In this document: positions 9,760 to 21,499 of the stretch, piece after piece
How positions within the stretch are numbered: the stretch's first letter is position 1
Layout of the letters: the number at the start of each line of letters is the position of its first letter
Assembly: GCA_035771175.1 (NCBI GenBank)
Contig: CM069596.1
Coordinates: 12,791,001 to 12,855,000, forward strand
Origin: Paratinospora sagittata
Taxonomy: Eukaryota; Streptophyta; Magnoliopsida; Ranunculales; Menispermaceae
Reading direction: 5' to 3'
Length of the DNA: 64,000 nucleotides
Position numbers and translations under genes: made by a program
Notes under the pieces: model-generated
What the model saw: only the letters and a program-made list of their open reading frames with translations
What the model was told of the DNA's origin: nothing
Databases searched by the model: none

Positions 9760-11676
9760 TGTTGGTCCAAATATGTCCAAGAGGGGGGTGAATTGGAAAC
9801 TTAGCAGATTTTAACCTTTCTTAATAATGTGCGGAATATTGAAAACAGATTAAACAAAGTATAGCAAATAAATACAGTAAATGTAAAAGAGACAATGCAA
9901 TTAGGATTTATAGTGGTTCGGCCTTGCCTACATCCACTACCTAACCTCCTCAGCTAGAATTTGTTCAAACTCCACTATGGATCTTCTTACGGGTGAAGAT
10001 CAAACCGGTACATTTTCTCAACTTTCGGGTGTGAGAACTTTCGTTTCTCAACTTACGAGTGTGAGAAGACCGTTTCTCAACTTATGGGTGTGAGAACTTT
10101 CGTTTCTCAACTTACGAGTGTGAGAAGACCGTTTCTCAACTTATGGGTGTGAGAAGACCATTACAACTTTAGGCAACACTTGCTTTAGCCCAGTGACTTA
10201 CCAGTCACTACAAACTGAATACAAGGTGAGATATGATTCCCTTTACTCAGAATCAAAGTGATACTTGCAAAGTTTTGGATTGAACCTTCTGTTACCACAG
10301 ATTCAGCAAAATGTGTATGATGAAGTTTGGCTTCTGTCTTCTTCAATGGATTTTGAAAGTGATGAAGATGAAGATCAATCAATCTAGAAGACTTGTTGTT
10401 TTTCTTTCAAAATGATCGTAAGTTCAAGTACAAAGAGTAGCAGACTAACTTTCAAAAGTTTTTCTCACAAGTGAAAAATGTTAAGACGATTTTGAATTAA
10501 TATTAGTTTTCATATTTCGATTTGTGGTTTTTCTACTTTAAGGCAGCACATATATATAGAAATAATAAAGGCGCAATGGACTTGGTGAATTTTGGTGCTC
10601 TAGGTTATTTCAAATACAACGTCTACATTATTTCCCGAAATGGATCGATTTAGCTCTGTGCATATTACGGCGATAGCACCTGAATCATCTGATCATTCAC
10701 GAAAAAGGAATGTTCCACAAAGTATTAGAAAGTTCAAAAAGTTCTGAAAAAGTTTTTGTACGTTTCTGAAAAGTTTTTGTACGGTTCTGAAAAAGTAGGT
10801 TGTAATAGTGTCAGTATTAGAACATTAACATTGTTGAATTAGCGTCTTGACACATAGTATCAACTTTGTCGTTTAGTTCCTTGAGGATGCTCATGAAGCA
10901 AAAGCGTCCTGCTGAATAGTGAAGTGAGGACACAACTAAATTGTAAGCGTCCTAACTTGATTTACGATAAAATGACTTAAGTCATGAGGGCACTACTTGA
11001 AAGTTAGTGTCCTGCTTTATTTTGAAAACATTTATACGCACGAGGGCCCTACTCATAAGTGAGCGTCTTGAAGATTTAAAACAATTTTAAAATAACTTTC
11101 AGCGAGCTGAAACTAAGTCAGTGTCCTGACACTTTTGAAGGCTGACTAAAGGGAGGTCGCTACTTACAAGTAAGTGTCCTAATTTATCAGTTCAATTCAA
11201 CCTTGAATGAATGTCAGTATCCTAATATTTTATCAGCTCCTGACTCATCAAGTCCAGGAGGGCGCTGCTAAAACATTAGCATCCGGAAAGACTCTATAAA
11301 AATGATTTTTGATTTCTCGATTAAAGCTCGATAAAACATGATTAAAAACAAGATATTTTCGGATTAATTCAAATATGCAAACGATTGAAAATCAATTCGA
11401 TTAAAACATGCAGTCATGCATATTGCTGAATCAAATGGCTGAGAAGGTTCTACAACGTAATCTAATCATACACTAATGTCTTCAAATGATCAAAGTCTTC
11501 AAGTAGATCTTTTAATATGTTCGTCATGCAACATTGATTCTTCGAAACCTTCAAGTAAAATTAGATACGCCATGTATGCAGTATTATTATAAACAGAATG
11601 TGATTTGTAATCATCAAAATATCTTTCATATTAGGGACATATTCCCGTAAGGGACATGAGGATAATTGGTTCAACA
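9760..11676 (-). repeat. 5' LTR of SIRE-like copia fragment A (1.9 kb)
   Basis: TGTTGG at 9760 and ...CAACA at 11676 give the terminal repeat ends. Length is 1917 bp, nearly the same as the solo LTR at 49385-51306 (1922 bp). In transcription order (right to left) it has a U3 array of imperfect inverted-repeat units (about 11287-10883), a TATA box around 10545-10556, then 30-bp tandem hairpin units (10014-10165) in the R/U5 part. Confidence 0.85.
10014..10165 (-). repeat. Tandem ~30-bp units in LTR A
   Basis: Five units built on CTCAACTTACGAGTGTGAGAA. The ends TTCTCA and TGAGAA pair, so each unit can fold back. Two versions alternate (one with GAACTTTCG, one with GAAGACCG), making a 60-bp higher-order repeat. 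Related units occur at 29128-29200 and 50965-51085. Confidence 0.8.
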
Positions 11677-13165
11677 TCTAAGCCTTGCTGCAGTAGCCAT
11701 CGGTTCAACACTTCAGGTTATGGATCTTATTCCAACCAAATCCTTGGTCATATCTGGTCATTAGATCTAGCCATCCTTATGTCATTTAGTGGTCTACCTT
11801 CAAGGCCCATTATTCTAAGAAGGCATATCCATGTCGCTTTCCTTAAGACCTATTCTCCTTAAGGTTTATTTTCTTTCAAGAATTTCCTTAAGGTTTATTT
11901 TCCTTAAGGTTAACTAATCACGTATTAATTTTAAAATTTTCTCACAGCATTTTTTTGACTTAATCTTGATTACAATTCATAATTTTTTCCGTGAAATAAA
12001 TATAATCCTCGGATAGTCTTGAAGTTGATTTCTTGATAAGTAAATATATGGCTAAAAACCGTATTAATTTGTTCACAGAGACTGGACTCATTGCTCATCA
12101 ATTCAACCTTATATATCTAAAAAGGTTTTCTAACTAATTGGATCATCCAATCTTCATGGTCACGCACTAATTCTATTAAGTGACCTTATCCTATACTTCA
12201 TTACTTCTCTTACTCTACGTTAATTCCATAACCTAAGATCCTATATAATTAATCCACAATCATCAGTTGAGAAACACATTAAACTCATATCAATGTGCAC
12301 AGTCTCCCATTTTCTCTCATTATGATCATCTAATCAAATTTGATTATACCAATACCCAAAATCAACATATTCCAAGTGATCATATTAGTACTAAAATCAA
12401 GTAATGTGGTTTGATCAATTTAATATTAAACCAAAAACAGGTATGCTAATACCAATCTATGACTACACTTCCTTTGACACAAACACTCATCATATGAAAT
12501 ATCAAGATCAAATAATTTGGACACATGAAAAATTTACAAATTAATCCTGATCTGGTCATACACTCCATACGTGGCAAGATCGGCACATAAATTTTGCAGA
12601 CATACAAGATAATGAGCTTGAAAAGCCCCAAAAACCTTAAAGTCGACACTAATCATTGATCATAATCATAAGGTCCTCAAATCTTAACTCCCAATAAGTA
12701 TATAAATTTATCTAGATTTCTCTTTTTGGACTCTATGATTCTCATATACTCATTAACTATTTAATTAATGATTTAATACGTTTAAAATTTACGACTTGAA
12801 CCTTCATCCAATATAATACCTCAATATTCTTCCAATAATCAGGCACGGTGATCATCCCATAAGTTCACAATAGGAAAAGATATTCAATCATAATTAATAT
12901 CTAGCTAGGTCTATACTTCCTAGTAATCATCAAATTACAGCATCTCCAAATAAGATCCAGACAATCCATCAAAATGGAAAATACCCTAACATCAATTCTT
13001 AAGATATAGTTGCACCACCTCCATGCCAACTAAACAAAAATATCTCATTTCTAGACACCACGTGGCAGAGGGTGCCACGTGCATGCCCATGTTTAAAAAA
13101 AATCTAACGGAACATTTCTTACGAAACCTTCCTCATGGGACTTATTTGCCCTAAGTCTAATTCCT
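11677..13165. other. Degenerate non-coding DNA, probably retroelement-derived
   Basis: No gene recognised. Short repeats of CCTTAAGGTTTATTTTC occur at about 11855-11910. The rest is AT-rich with scattered LTR-like phrases, and CACGTGGCA with GCCACGTG makes a near-palindrome at 13059-13080. By position it should be the interior of the minus-strand element whose 5' LTR is 13658-15019, but no gag could be read. Confidence 0.4.
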
Positions 13166-13620
13166 AGGACCATACACTACGCGCATACCAAGTGGTCGAT
13201 GCGCACACTAAAAACGTCATTACCAACATCAAGGCGTCTGACACGCATACCGAGAGACCAACGCGCAACAGATGGGTGTATCAAGGGATCGATGTGCACA
13301 CCAAGGCACAAAAATTTTGTCGAGGTGGTAGACACATGTATCGAAAGGGGCCGATACACGTGTTGTACTAACATAACCGATGCGCGTACCGAGGGATCGA
13401 CTCGCGTACCGATGCGACAATTTGTGCATACTAAAGGGTTAACACACACACCGAAGTAATAAAATTTTACCAAGATGGTTGGCATGTGTATCGAAGGGTC
13501 GACACATGCACAGACGCACTAAAAATGTATCGAAGTGCTTGACACGCTTATCGAAGAGGATCGAGACGCATACGGTATTGACATTGCCGACAAGCGTACC
13601 GAGGGACCGGCGCGCTTATG
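13166..13620. repeat. CG-rich imperfect repeat cluster next to a primer binding site
   Basis: About five diverged copies of a unit built from TCGA..GCGCA.ACCGAGGG and AAAAATGT.TCGAAG.GCTTGACACG, starting near 13193, 13288, 13396, 13437 and 13497. CG content is far above that of the surroundings. In the minus-strand element it sits directly downstream of the primer site, in the untranslated leader position. Open frames cross it on both strands, but they mirror the repeats and are not convincing proteins. Confidence 0.6.
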
Positions 13621-13633
13621 GCATTGGTTGCAA

Positions 13634-13651
13634 GATCATTCTCTGATACCA
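13634..13651 (-). promoter_or_regulatory. Primer binding site, tRNA-Met type (Ty3-type element)
   Basis: The minus strand reads TGGTATCAGAGAATGATC, matching the tRNA-Met 3' end over its first 11 bases. It lies 6 bp from the LTR edge at 13658, so that LTR is the 5' LTR of a minus-strand element. Confidence 0.75.
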
Positions 13652-13657
13652 TTTAAT

Positions 13658-15019
13658 TGTCACACCCCGTTCTGTTTCCCAAAACAATACACAACGAATT
13701 GTAAAATCGGAGTGCGAACAATTACGGACATCAACATAGATTTTTTATTCATCCTCCCTTAATTAAGGAGGGCACAAGTACAAAGGTACATTAATATACA
13801 TACACGAGTACGCAATGGAAATACATTTACAAACACCTACACACCTAGATCTATGTCAATGTCCCGCTCTTTACGCTCCTCCTTCGCACGTAGCACCGAC
13901 GACTCTTTTTAGCATGCAACGTCTAAGAGCCTGAGGAAAATATCAACTGGGTGACCTCAACAGCTCAGTGGATCTAGCAAAGTAAATGCAACGTTTACAG
14001 AAGATAAATACATTAGTACATAGAATAAAGCATTTCAATCCACGTCAAGCAATACAATCATGAAATGCAGTAGCATCCTCCATACCAACGTATGTGTGCT
14101 TTATAAATCAAATAACAACTACAAAGTGCATCGTGGGCCGTTATGCTTAGTATCATCATGTGATGGTTCCCCTTTGAAATTACGGGACCGAGCGAATTGC
14201 AGCTCCAGGTTTTGCAAGCAAAGGTGCTCAACCGCATCACGAGGCTCCCATGGCTTGTCTCAAAAACAAGGGATCACCCTTATCAAATGTATGTCATATG
14301 CATGAAGTAATGTAGCATAGTATCACGTATATAATGATGCAATGCCATGCTTATTATAAAGTAAAAAAATAGGCAAACCTATGCCTTCATCCCCACCTCA
14401 CGAATCTTGTCGCCGCTTCGCAAGAATGTACGACATCCACCTCTGTAGCCATTCTACGAGCATTTTGCTCATAGTTTTCTTTTGTCCTGTATCAGACAGC
14501 ACTTCGGCACATTGTTGGATCTTGCAGTCCATAGACCACATCTCAGTGAATCGTGGGTCTCCAGGCGTCGTGAGCAGTATCTAAACGCAACAATAGACTC
14601 AAAGCATTGCGGACAGCATTTTGGTGCATCAAACATCTCGGTGCCTCGTTGGACTCACAAGAGGCTCGGACAGCGTTTCGGCATAACGTTGCGTTTCAAG
14701 TGTCGTGGAAGGCATCTCGACGCTCCAAACATCGCTTGGGAATTTCTCAGTGTTTTTGAAGGCTTGAGAGGCGCAGAGAATTGTTTGGAGGAGAGAGAAC
14801 CCCCTCCTATTTCGATGGTTTGAGAGGCCTAGGCAAGTGCCTGGGCACTTCTCCGTGCATTTTGTTGGGTACTTCATTGGGCACTTCATTGGGCTTAAAT
14901 CGAGGAACCTAAATCCTCAGTTCTTATTTCATGTTGAGTACAGTGTTCATGCGAACATTGTTGTTTTATGTCATTTTATGATGTATTGTCTATTTGTTTC
15001 AAATTTCTGGGTTGTTACA
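13658..15019 (-). repeat. 5' LTR of a Ty3-type element (TGTNACA ends)
   Basis: Starts TGTCACACCCC at 13658 and ends TGTTACA at 15019, giving 1362 bp with matched 7-bp termini. The TGTNACACCCC start is characteristic of many plant chromovirus-like LTRs (Tekay/Del type), but no coding part remains to confirm the lineage. It appears to have inserted into a SIRE-like LTR, because LTR sequence resumes at 15020. Confidence 0.7.
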
Positions 15020-15442
15020 CTTGCTCAATCTTAGTGACAAACATTCACTTACTCAAAGAGAATACAAGTTTAAGAATTTCATTCTTTTATCTAGAATCAA
15101 TGAAATACTTACAGAGCAATGATTGAACCTCAGACCGTCACTAATTTCAACAATAAATGAAAGATAAAGCTTAGCTAAAAAGTGAGAAGTTATTGCTCCT
15201 CTTTCCTGTTGGCCCAGATGTGTCTGAGAGGGGGGTAAATTGGACACTTAGCAGATTTTAACCTTTCTTTAAAACGTATGAAGTAATGAAAGCTTGTCAC
15301 GACCCGCAACCTGTGACGTCATGACCAACACTGAACCCTGGGTATATCCTTCCTCGATACCCCCGGCATCTTGTTCTGCCTCAACATAAACAACCTGCTA
15401 AACATATCCAATCCTCAAGCAACAATAATCCAGGTCATTAAT
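15020..15442. other. Mosaic of LTR scraps
   Basis: Three pieces. 15020-15206 resembles the middle of LTR A (about 10176-10335). 15207-15294 begins TGTTGGCCCAG and matches the terminal 85 bp of the same LTR family. 15295-15442 begins TGTCACGACCC, a Ty3-type LTR start. The order does not match any single element, so this is a scrambled junction zone. Confidence 0.6.
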
Positions 15443-17111
15443 TGTGAAAATTTTAAGTTCGCAAGCGTACAAATTATCAAGTTATAATACCCATGATGAG
15501 TGGGTTATCGTATCCACAGATAAGGTAATTTTACTAATCTTAATTCTCAATTCTACAATGATTAGTGATTTTATCTAGGTGATAAAAGTCGAGTGGATTA
15601 AATGATAAAATGCAAATTAAACAAAGGCAAATAAAAACAAACAAGATAAATGGAAATTGGAGAGAAATCTATGGATTTATAGTTCTAGAGTTTAGATCTC
15701 ACTGTGTTGTGTCTCATGATTTCTAATAATTGTGTTAATGAATTAATTTCTGGAATTTATAAATCCTGAATCCTTTTTTCATTAAAACCCCTCTCTCGAG
15801 TGATAGCTTAAATATCTACTCCCAATCTATCAATTCTCTCTCTCGAGTGATAAACCTTTAGATCAAGAATGCCTTAGGTTCTATGATTCATTTTAATGGA
15901 TTTCAAAAGGTTTTGTAGGCCTCTCGACTCATTACTCTACCCTAGGTTACAAATCCCTTGCTCCAATTCGATATCCCCTCCCTCGAGTGATAGAAACCAA
16001 ATCTAAGTTCATTCAAAGAGTGATCAGCAATTTGAAAGCATTAAGCATGGAGAATCATAAATAAACCCAAAAGATTTCTCAAAAACACACAAACAATGAC
16101 TCAATCATAAGATCCAACAAAGCTAAATCAAATCTCTAGATTATCTATTTAGTTCATAATCAAATCCATATATATAGGAGAAAGAGTTAAAGAAGAAAAC
16201 ATGGAAACAAACTAAGATTAGAAGATAAATGAAGAAACCCCCTTTGTCAATGGTGGACTCTCCTTCTTCTTCTTGTCTCGAACCTGCAACTCTTCTTATT
16301 CTTCAATCCTTCACTTGCCTCTCCTTCAAAACCCTAACCTAATCTATTCTATTCTACTTCTAATTTTTAAGATAAAAATGTAAGATCCTCTCTTAAAACC
16401 CTAAAATAAGCTTATATACGTGACCGTTCAAAAAGACTAAAAGGGACAAAACAAGCCAAGAAAAATAAAGGGGGGTTTTGCATTAGCGTCGCGATGGGCG
16501 CCCCGATTGCATTTTCTTTTATATTTTATCTCTTCTGGGCGTCACGATGGGTGCCACACCACCAAAAGCCTTTTCTTCTTTTCAGCTTCTAGGACTTAAC
16601 CATTTTTTTATTCTTCGGGATACTTCCTTCTCCACCCTTTTTCACTTGACTTTCACAGAATCTCCGCCTCCTTTTTGGCTTCATTATTACCTCCTTTAAG
16701 CTCTTTATTCTCCTACAAAACATTTTCAAATTCACAAATAAGGGATCTACACTAATCAACTTATCAACAACTATATGCAAGTATAACAACTATAAACTAT
16801 ATTAATCAATCAATATAAAACTATATACAAGTGTGTATATAACATGTATAGTATGAGGGTATTAATATCAAAATAATGCAGTTGACTTTAGGAAAAATAC
16901 CTAAAAATCATGATTATTTTCCTAAACTAGCCTAATGTACAATTCATGAAACTAACTAGAACTAACTTCTAAAATTCATAAAAAAAACATCTAAATGGAC
17001 TTAAAACACTAAATCTGAGCAATTAATGCAATTATATCTAAAAACTAGCTAAATGCACCTAAAAACCTATGAAATTAACATGTAAACTAACAACTAAAAC
17101 TCAACTTATCA
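15443..17111 (-). repeat. 3' LTR of element H
   Basis: Ends TGTGAAAA at 15443 and ...CTTATCA at 17111, followed by the reversed polypurine tract AATTCTCCCAAACTTAGAC (17112-17130). It closely matches the LTR at 6653-8130 over its first 350 bp, including the hairpin near 16880-16930. TATATAAG at about 16412-16420 (minus strand) is a good TATA box. Three TATCACTCGAG motifs begin at 15992, 15852 and 15805. Confidence 0.85.
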
Positions 17112-17130
17112 AATTCTCCCAAACTTAGAC

Positions 17131-17984
17131 TTTTTATTCTTTTCATTCTTCATCTTTTTATTTTTATTTTTATTCACATGAAACACATATTTTTAACCAT
17201 TTCTCATCACCACATTTTCATTCCATAGCCCATATTCACATACTTTCCCATGCAAAAATAGCCAAACTCTGCACAACTCACATTTTACAAAGAATTAAGA
17301 GTGCTTAGGTAAAAACAGGGGAAATTTCAATCAAAGGCATTTGCTAAACAATTTTGAAGAGAATAAACAGGATAAATGGCTCAAAATAGGGTGACTAGGG
17401 GTAATATAATAGCTAGGTAGGCTTTGTCTCAATCTATCCAAAAATGGCCTAAATCATATCTCTCATGGTGTGATTCCTAGGATTTCGCCTCAAGAAGTGA
17501 TCAAACAAGTTCTAGAGTTCAGTTTAAACATGAGATCTAAAGATGCTTAACTTGCATATTCTCGATTTAAACAAACAAATGGAACTCATGATCCTAATTT
17601 CATGCTCAAACGCCAATGAGAATGTCCAATAAACATGGCAAGGTTGATCAAGCACACAGACTTAAGAATACAATCTAGTTTTCCGAGAGTTATACTAAAA
17701 AAAATGAGTGCTAATCCTATCATAGATCATCCATACAAGACCAATATCAAATCAAAGCTCATAATGGAATATGGAATTATTCATTGATCAAAATGCATGA
17801 AAAACAAAAAAATTTCAAAACTTCCACTAAAGACACCAAGAATTCAAACTCCCCCCCAAACTTAAAGTATGCATTGTCCTCAATGCAAAAACATCCACAA
17901 AAATAGATAAAAGGAAGAGAGGTAAAGGTACTCCCCTAGTCTCCAAGTAATGAAGACTCCATGCGATGACTGAAGTGCTTCAGT
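17131..17984 (-). other. 3' non-coding tail of element H
   Basis: AT-rich and without convincing ORFs. It is the minus-strand counterpart of the tail at 5188-6639, sharing the block around the CCTAGGATTTCG phrase (about 17490) and the reversed AAGTTTGGGGG phrase near 17850. Confidence 0.55.
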
Positions 17985-19083
17985 CATCGTCTTCCTCATC
18001 ATCATCCTCATCTTCTTCACTTAAGTCATCATCTTGTGCTGGGAATATTGGCGATTTTGGGAATTGCAACGGAAGGGGAGTGGTGAGATTCACAAACTGT
18101 TGTAACACAGCATTGTATTGAATTTGGTAGTCGTTGAATCAATTGGTCTTGTCCATACAGTGCTCAAGACGGGACAATCGTTTATCCAAAGAGAGTTGTT
18201 GCTCCTGAGATGGATGAGAAGAAGATGGCCCCTCACTTGGTGCTGTACTTGGTGTTCTGATCTCATCTTTATATCAACTGAAATTTCCAAAATCGATAAT
18301 GCCTTTGGGATATAAAAGCTCTTCATCCGGTCGCCAAATCACCCTGGCGTTTTGGCACAATGCACATATAAGTGAAGGATGCATAAGGCCCCCTGTTGTT
18401 GACTGATTGATGTTGTTTACAATTGAGTTTGCAATTACGTTCCCCACATCAATGGATTTCCCGTAAATGATGGCATAAAGAAGAATGGCACTGTCTTTAG
18501 TCACATCAGATAAGTGGTTGACGGCAATAACTTACCACATAAGAAGTTGAGCCATGCCTTACTCAGCCGTGTCAATCCCTTTCGAGGGAATGAAGAAGGG
18601 ACTCCCCTATTGAGCTTCCATATTGTTCCTTCGCGACACAAGATAGATATGATCTTGTTTGTATCGATTCCTTCATTTAAATAAGTAGAATAACCATCAT
18701 TAGCAATATTCGTCAATCCATAGTAGGCATTGATGGTAGATCGATCAAAAGACATCATGTGGCCCCTCACAAACACCTTGTAATCATCAAGTTCTCGAGC
18801 ATTTGCATAGAATTCTCGGACTACAGAAATAACAGCAGGGGTCGGTTGGCGCACAAATGTTCATCACTGTCTAGCAGCAAATACTGCCACAATTTCAGGA
18901 ATGTGTGCTTCAGATGCATTCATACCCCTTTCCTACACAAGGCTTCTCCTCACCACTGATTTCTTATATTGTTTCTCCATTTCAGCACTAATAAACCTTT
19001 GTGAATCAAAGGAAGGAGCAGAAGAGGAAGAGGGCTGAGTAGAAGAAGATGTTTCCCGCACTCTCTTTGTTTTCAGTGCCATT
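17985..19083 (-). pseudogene. Extra post-pol ORF of element H
   Basis: Homologue of 4070-5187 on the opposite strand. ATG at 19083 (start M-A-L-K-T-K-R) is followed by a Ser-rich segment and the same plant-transposon-protein domain, well preserved at 18854-18501 and 18504-18274. Stops near 18862 and a frameshift near 18505-18530 break it. The C-terminus (about 18040-17985) is a run of Asp and Glu, confirming that the acidic tail is a family feature. Confidence 0.75.
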
Positions 19084-19360
19084 GCTACACTTGTTGCGCC
19101 ACTAAAAATTTAACACCAGGAATTAAATCCAAACTGCTCAATAAAAATCAACCAACCCTGTTGCTGCCATTTTCACCATTCCAAAGCCACGAAAAAAAAA
19201 TTCAATGCCCCAAATCCACTCTATTCTCATCAATCTTTACTACAAATCTCAACAAAAACACCCAACAGTACACAATTTCACAATGCCAAATAGTTTCATC
19301 CACACACAAAACAGTGTGATCAACACTTCAACTCAAACCCATTGCCAAATAGTTTCCACC

Positions 19361-19866
19361 AATGGTGGACTCTCCTTCTTCTTCTTGTCTCAAACCTGCA
19401 ACTTTTCTTCTTCTTCAATACTTCACTTGCCTCTCCTTCAAAACCCTAACCTAACCTATTTTATTCCACTTCTAATTTTTAAGATAAAAATGTAAGATCC
19501 TCTCTTAAAACCCTAAAATAAGCTTATATACGTGACCATTAAAAAAGACTAAAAAGGACAAAACAAGCCAAGAAAAATAAATGGGGGTTTTGCATGGGTG
19601 TCGCGATGGGCGCCACGGCGCCCAGAAGCCTTTTCTTATTTTTAGTTCTTTTCAGCTTCTGGGACTTAGCCGTTTTCTGGCTCTTCGGGATGCTTCTTTC
19701 TCCACCCTTTTTCACTTGACTTTCACAAAATCTCCGCCTCCTTTTTGGCTTCATTATTACCTCCTTTAAGCTCTTTATTCTCGTACAAAACATTATCAAA
19801 TTTACAAATAAGGGATCTACACTAATCAACTTATCAACAACTATATGCAAGTATAACAACTATAAA
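19361..19866 (-). repeat. Fragment of the 5' LTR of element H
   Basis: Direct copy, by eye above 90% identical, of LTR positions 16250-16796. It includes the GC-rich motif and TATA region and lacks about 315 bp at the LTR start and about 800 bp at its end. It stops exactly where SIRE-like LTR sequence begins. Confidence 0.8.
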
Positions 19867-21373
19867 GATCAAAAAAAACTTTTGTTTTCTTCAATGGATT
19901 TTTGAAAATATATGGATAAAGATCAACTAATCCAAAATACTTAACATATTTCAAAATGATCGAGAGTTTAAAGCAGCGAGTAGAAGTATAACATTCAAGA
20001 GTATTTGTACAAGTGAAAATTGTTTGATGATTTTGAATAGGTTATCAGTTTTCTCATTTTTGTGTTGTTTTTCAATTTGCACTAAGGCAGCATATAAATA
20101 GAGATAGGAATGGCGTAATAGACTTGAACTTTCCAAGTAGAATCTTGGCACTCAAAGCTATTTCAAACAACGGACACATTATTTCCCGAAATAGATTGAT
20201 TCAGTCAGTGTAGTTATGGTGACTACACCTGAATCTTCTGGTCATTCATGAGAATTGAATGTTCTGATAAAGTGTTGGAACGTTCTTAAAAGATTCAAAA
20301 AGTTTTGAAAAAGGTTTTGAACAGTCCTGAAAAGTGTCAGAAAAAGTGCAAATAGCAACTTTATAATAGTGTTGGATTAGCGTCTTGATTTGTCAATAAG
20401 CGTCCTAGCGCGTAAAACCAACTTTGTCGTTTTGTTCCTAAAGGGCGCTTATAGACTGTAAGCATCCTGCTAAACTGTGAAGGGAGGGCGTTACTGGAAA
20501 GTAAGAGTCCTGACTTACTTAACGTTTAAAATCAAATAAATCTGTGAGGGCGCTATTCGAAGATAAGCGTCCTAACACATTTTTGAAACACTTAAAATCA
20601 CAATGGCCTTACTAAAGACGTAAGCGTCCTAACATTCAAAGCTCAAAAAACATAAGGGCGCTACTAAAGTCGTGAGCGTCTTGATGTTTAGTGCTTTTAA
20701 AACGACCGAAAACATAAGGGCACTATTTGGCAATCAGCTTCCTGATGTTTAAAAATGATCAGCAAGCTGATGTTTAATCAACGTCCTGATAAGTTCCTTG
20801 GTTGATTCAATGAGGGTGCTACTGAAAAAGTAAGAGTCCTGATAGATATGAGCTTTTCAACCTTGAACATTATCAGCGTCCTAATATATCAACAACGTCC
20901 TGGCTAACTAAGTCCAGGAGGGAGCTGTTGAGACATTAGCGTCTTGATAAACACATCAGCGTCCTAATGAACACTATAAAATAGTTTTGATATTTTTCAA
21001 CTTTTAAAGCTCGAAAAAACAGGATTAACATCGGTATGTTTGAATCAAGTTTATTATAGAAATTTCATTATAAGTGATCGACAAATACTTCGAAATCAAA
21101 TCGACTAAACCATGCAATCATGCATATTGCTGAATCATATGATAAAAGAGGTTCTACAACCTAAACACAGTCTAATACACAGATGTGACTTCGAACGATC
21201 ATGGTCTTCAAATTGATCTTGATAGTTCTTTCACCATGCGTTATCGATTCTTCGGATGAGCTTTCGTGTGAGAGTTAGATGTGTGATGCATATAGTATTG
21301 TTATAATTAGAATGTGGTTTGCAATCATCAAAATATTTTTCGTATAAGGGACATGAGGATAATTGGTTTAGCA
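19867..21373 (-). repeat. Truncated 3' LTR of copia element B
   Basis: The end ...TTTAGCA at 21373 precedes AAAAAACGGAGAG (minus strand), a good polypurine tract. The U3 inverted-repeat array (about 20960-20390) and a TATTTATATG TATA box (near 20090) are present. The R/U5 end is missing because the LTR is cut at 19867. Confidence 0.8.
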
Positions 21374-21499
21374 ATCTCTCCGTTTTTTGATGATTTCAAA
21401 TACATTACTGTTGGCTTTGAAGCAAGGTAAATATTGATATGAATGCATGCAATGTTATGCATTACTAATACTAACATTCCTTGTTTTCATATGATATGA

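Larger units (their letters stand above)
8131..11676 (-). mobile_element. SIRE-like Ty1/copia fragment A: gag plus 5' LTR
   Basis: Read on the minus strand: 5' LTR (11676 to 9760), tRNA-Met primer site, decayed gag, then truncation at the end of the Athila LTR. The left 420 bp match, at clearly visible identity, the corresponding part of the copia element ending near 25064. Pol and the 3' LTR are missing. The abutment with the Athila LTR suggests either insertion of one element into the other or a deletion junction. Confidence 0.8.
15443..19866 (-). mobile_element. Internally deleted Athila-like element (element H)
   Basis: Minus-strand order: fragment of the 5' LTR (19866-19361), then the extra post-pol ORF (19083 to about 17985), non-coding tail, polypurine tract and complete 3' LTR (17111-15443). 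Primer site, gag and pol are gone. The fragment at 19361-19866 closely matches 16250-16796 of the 3' LTR in the same orientation, so one deletion from inside the 5' LTR to just upstream of the extra ORF explains the structure. Confidence 0.8.

Noticed and set aside
10014..10165. Regular repeats looking like a CRISPR array
   Set aside because: The genome is plant nuclear, units are contiguous with no unique spacers, and they lie inside an LTR.
13177..13485. Open frames on both strands across the CG-rich repeat cluster
   Set aside because: The repeats themselves keep all frames open; the translations are mirror-like and not protein-like.
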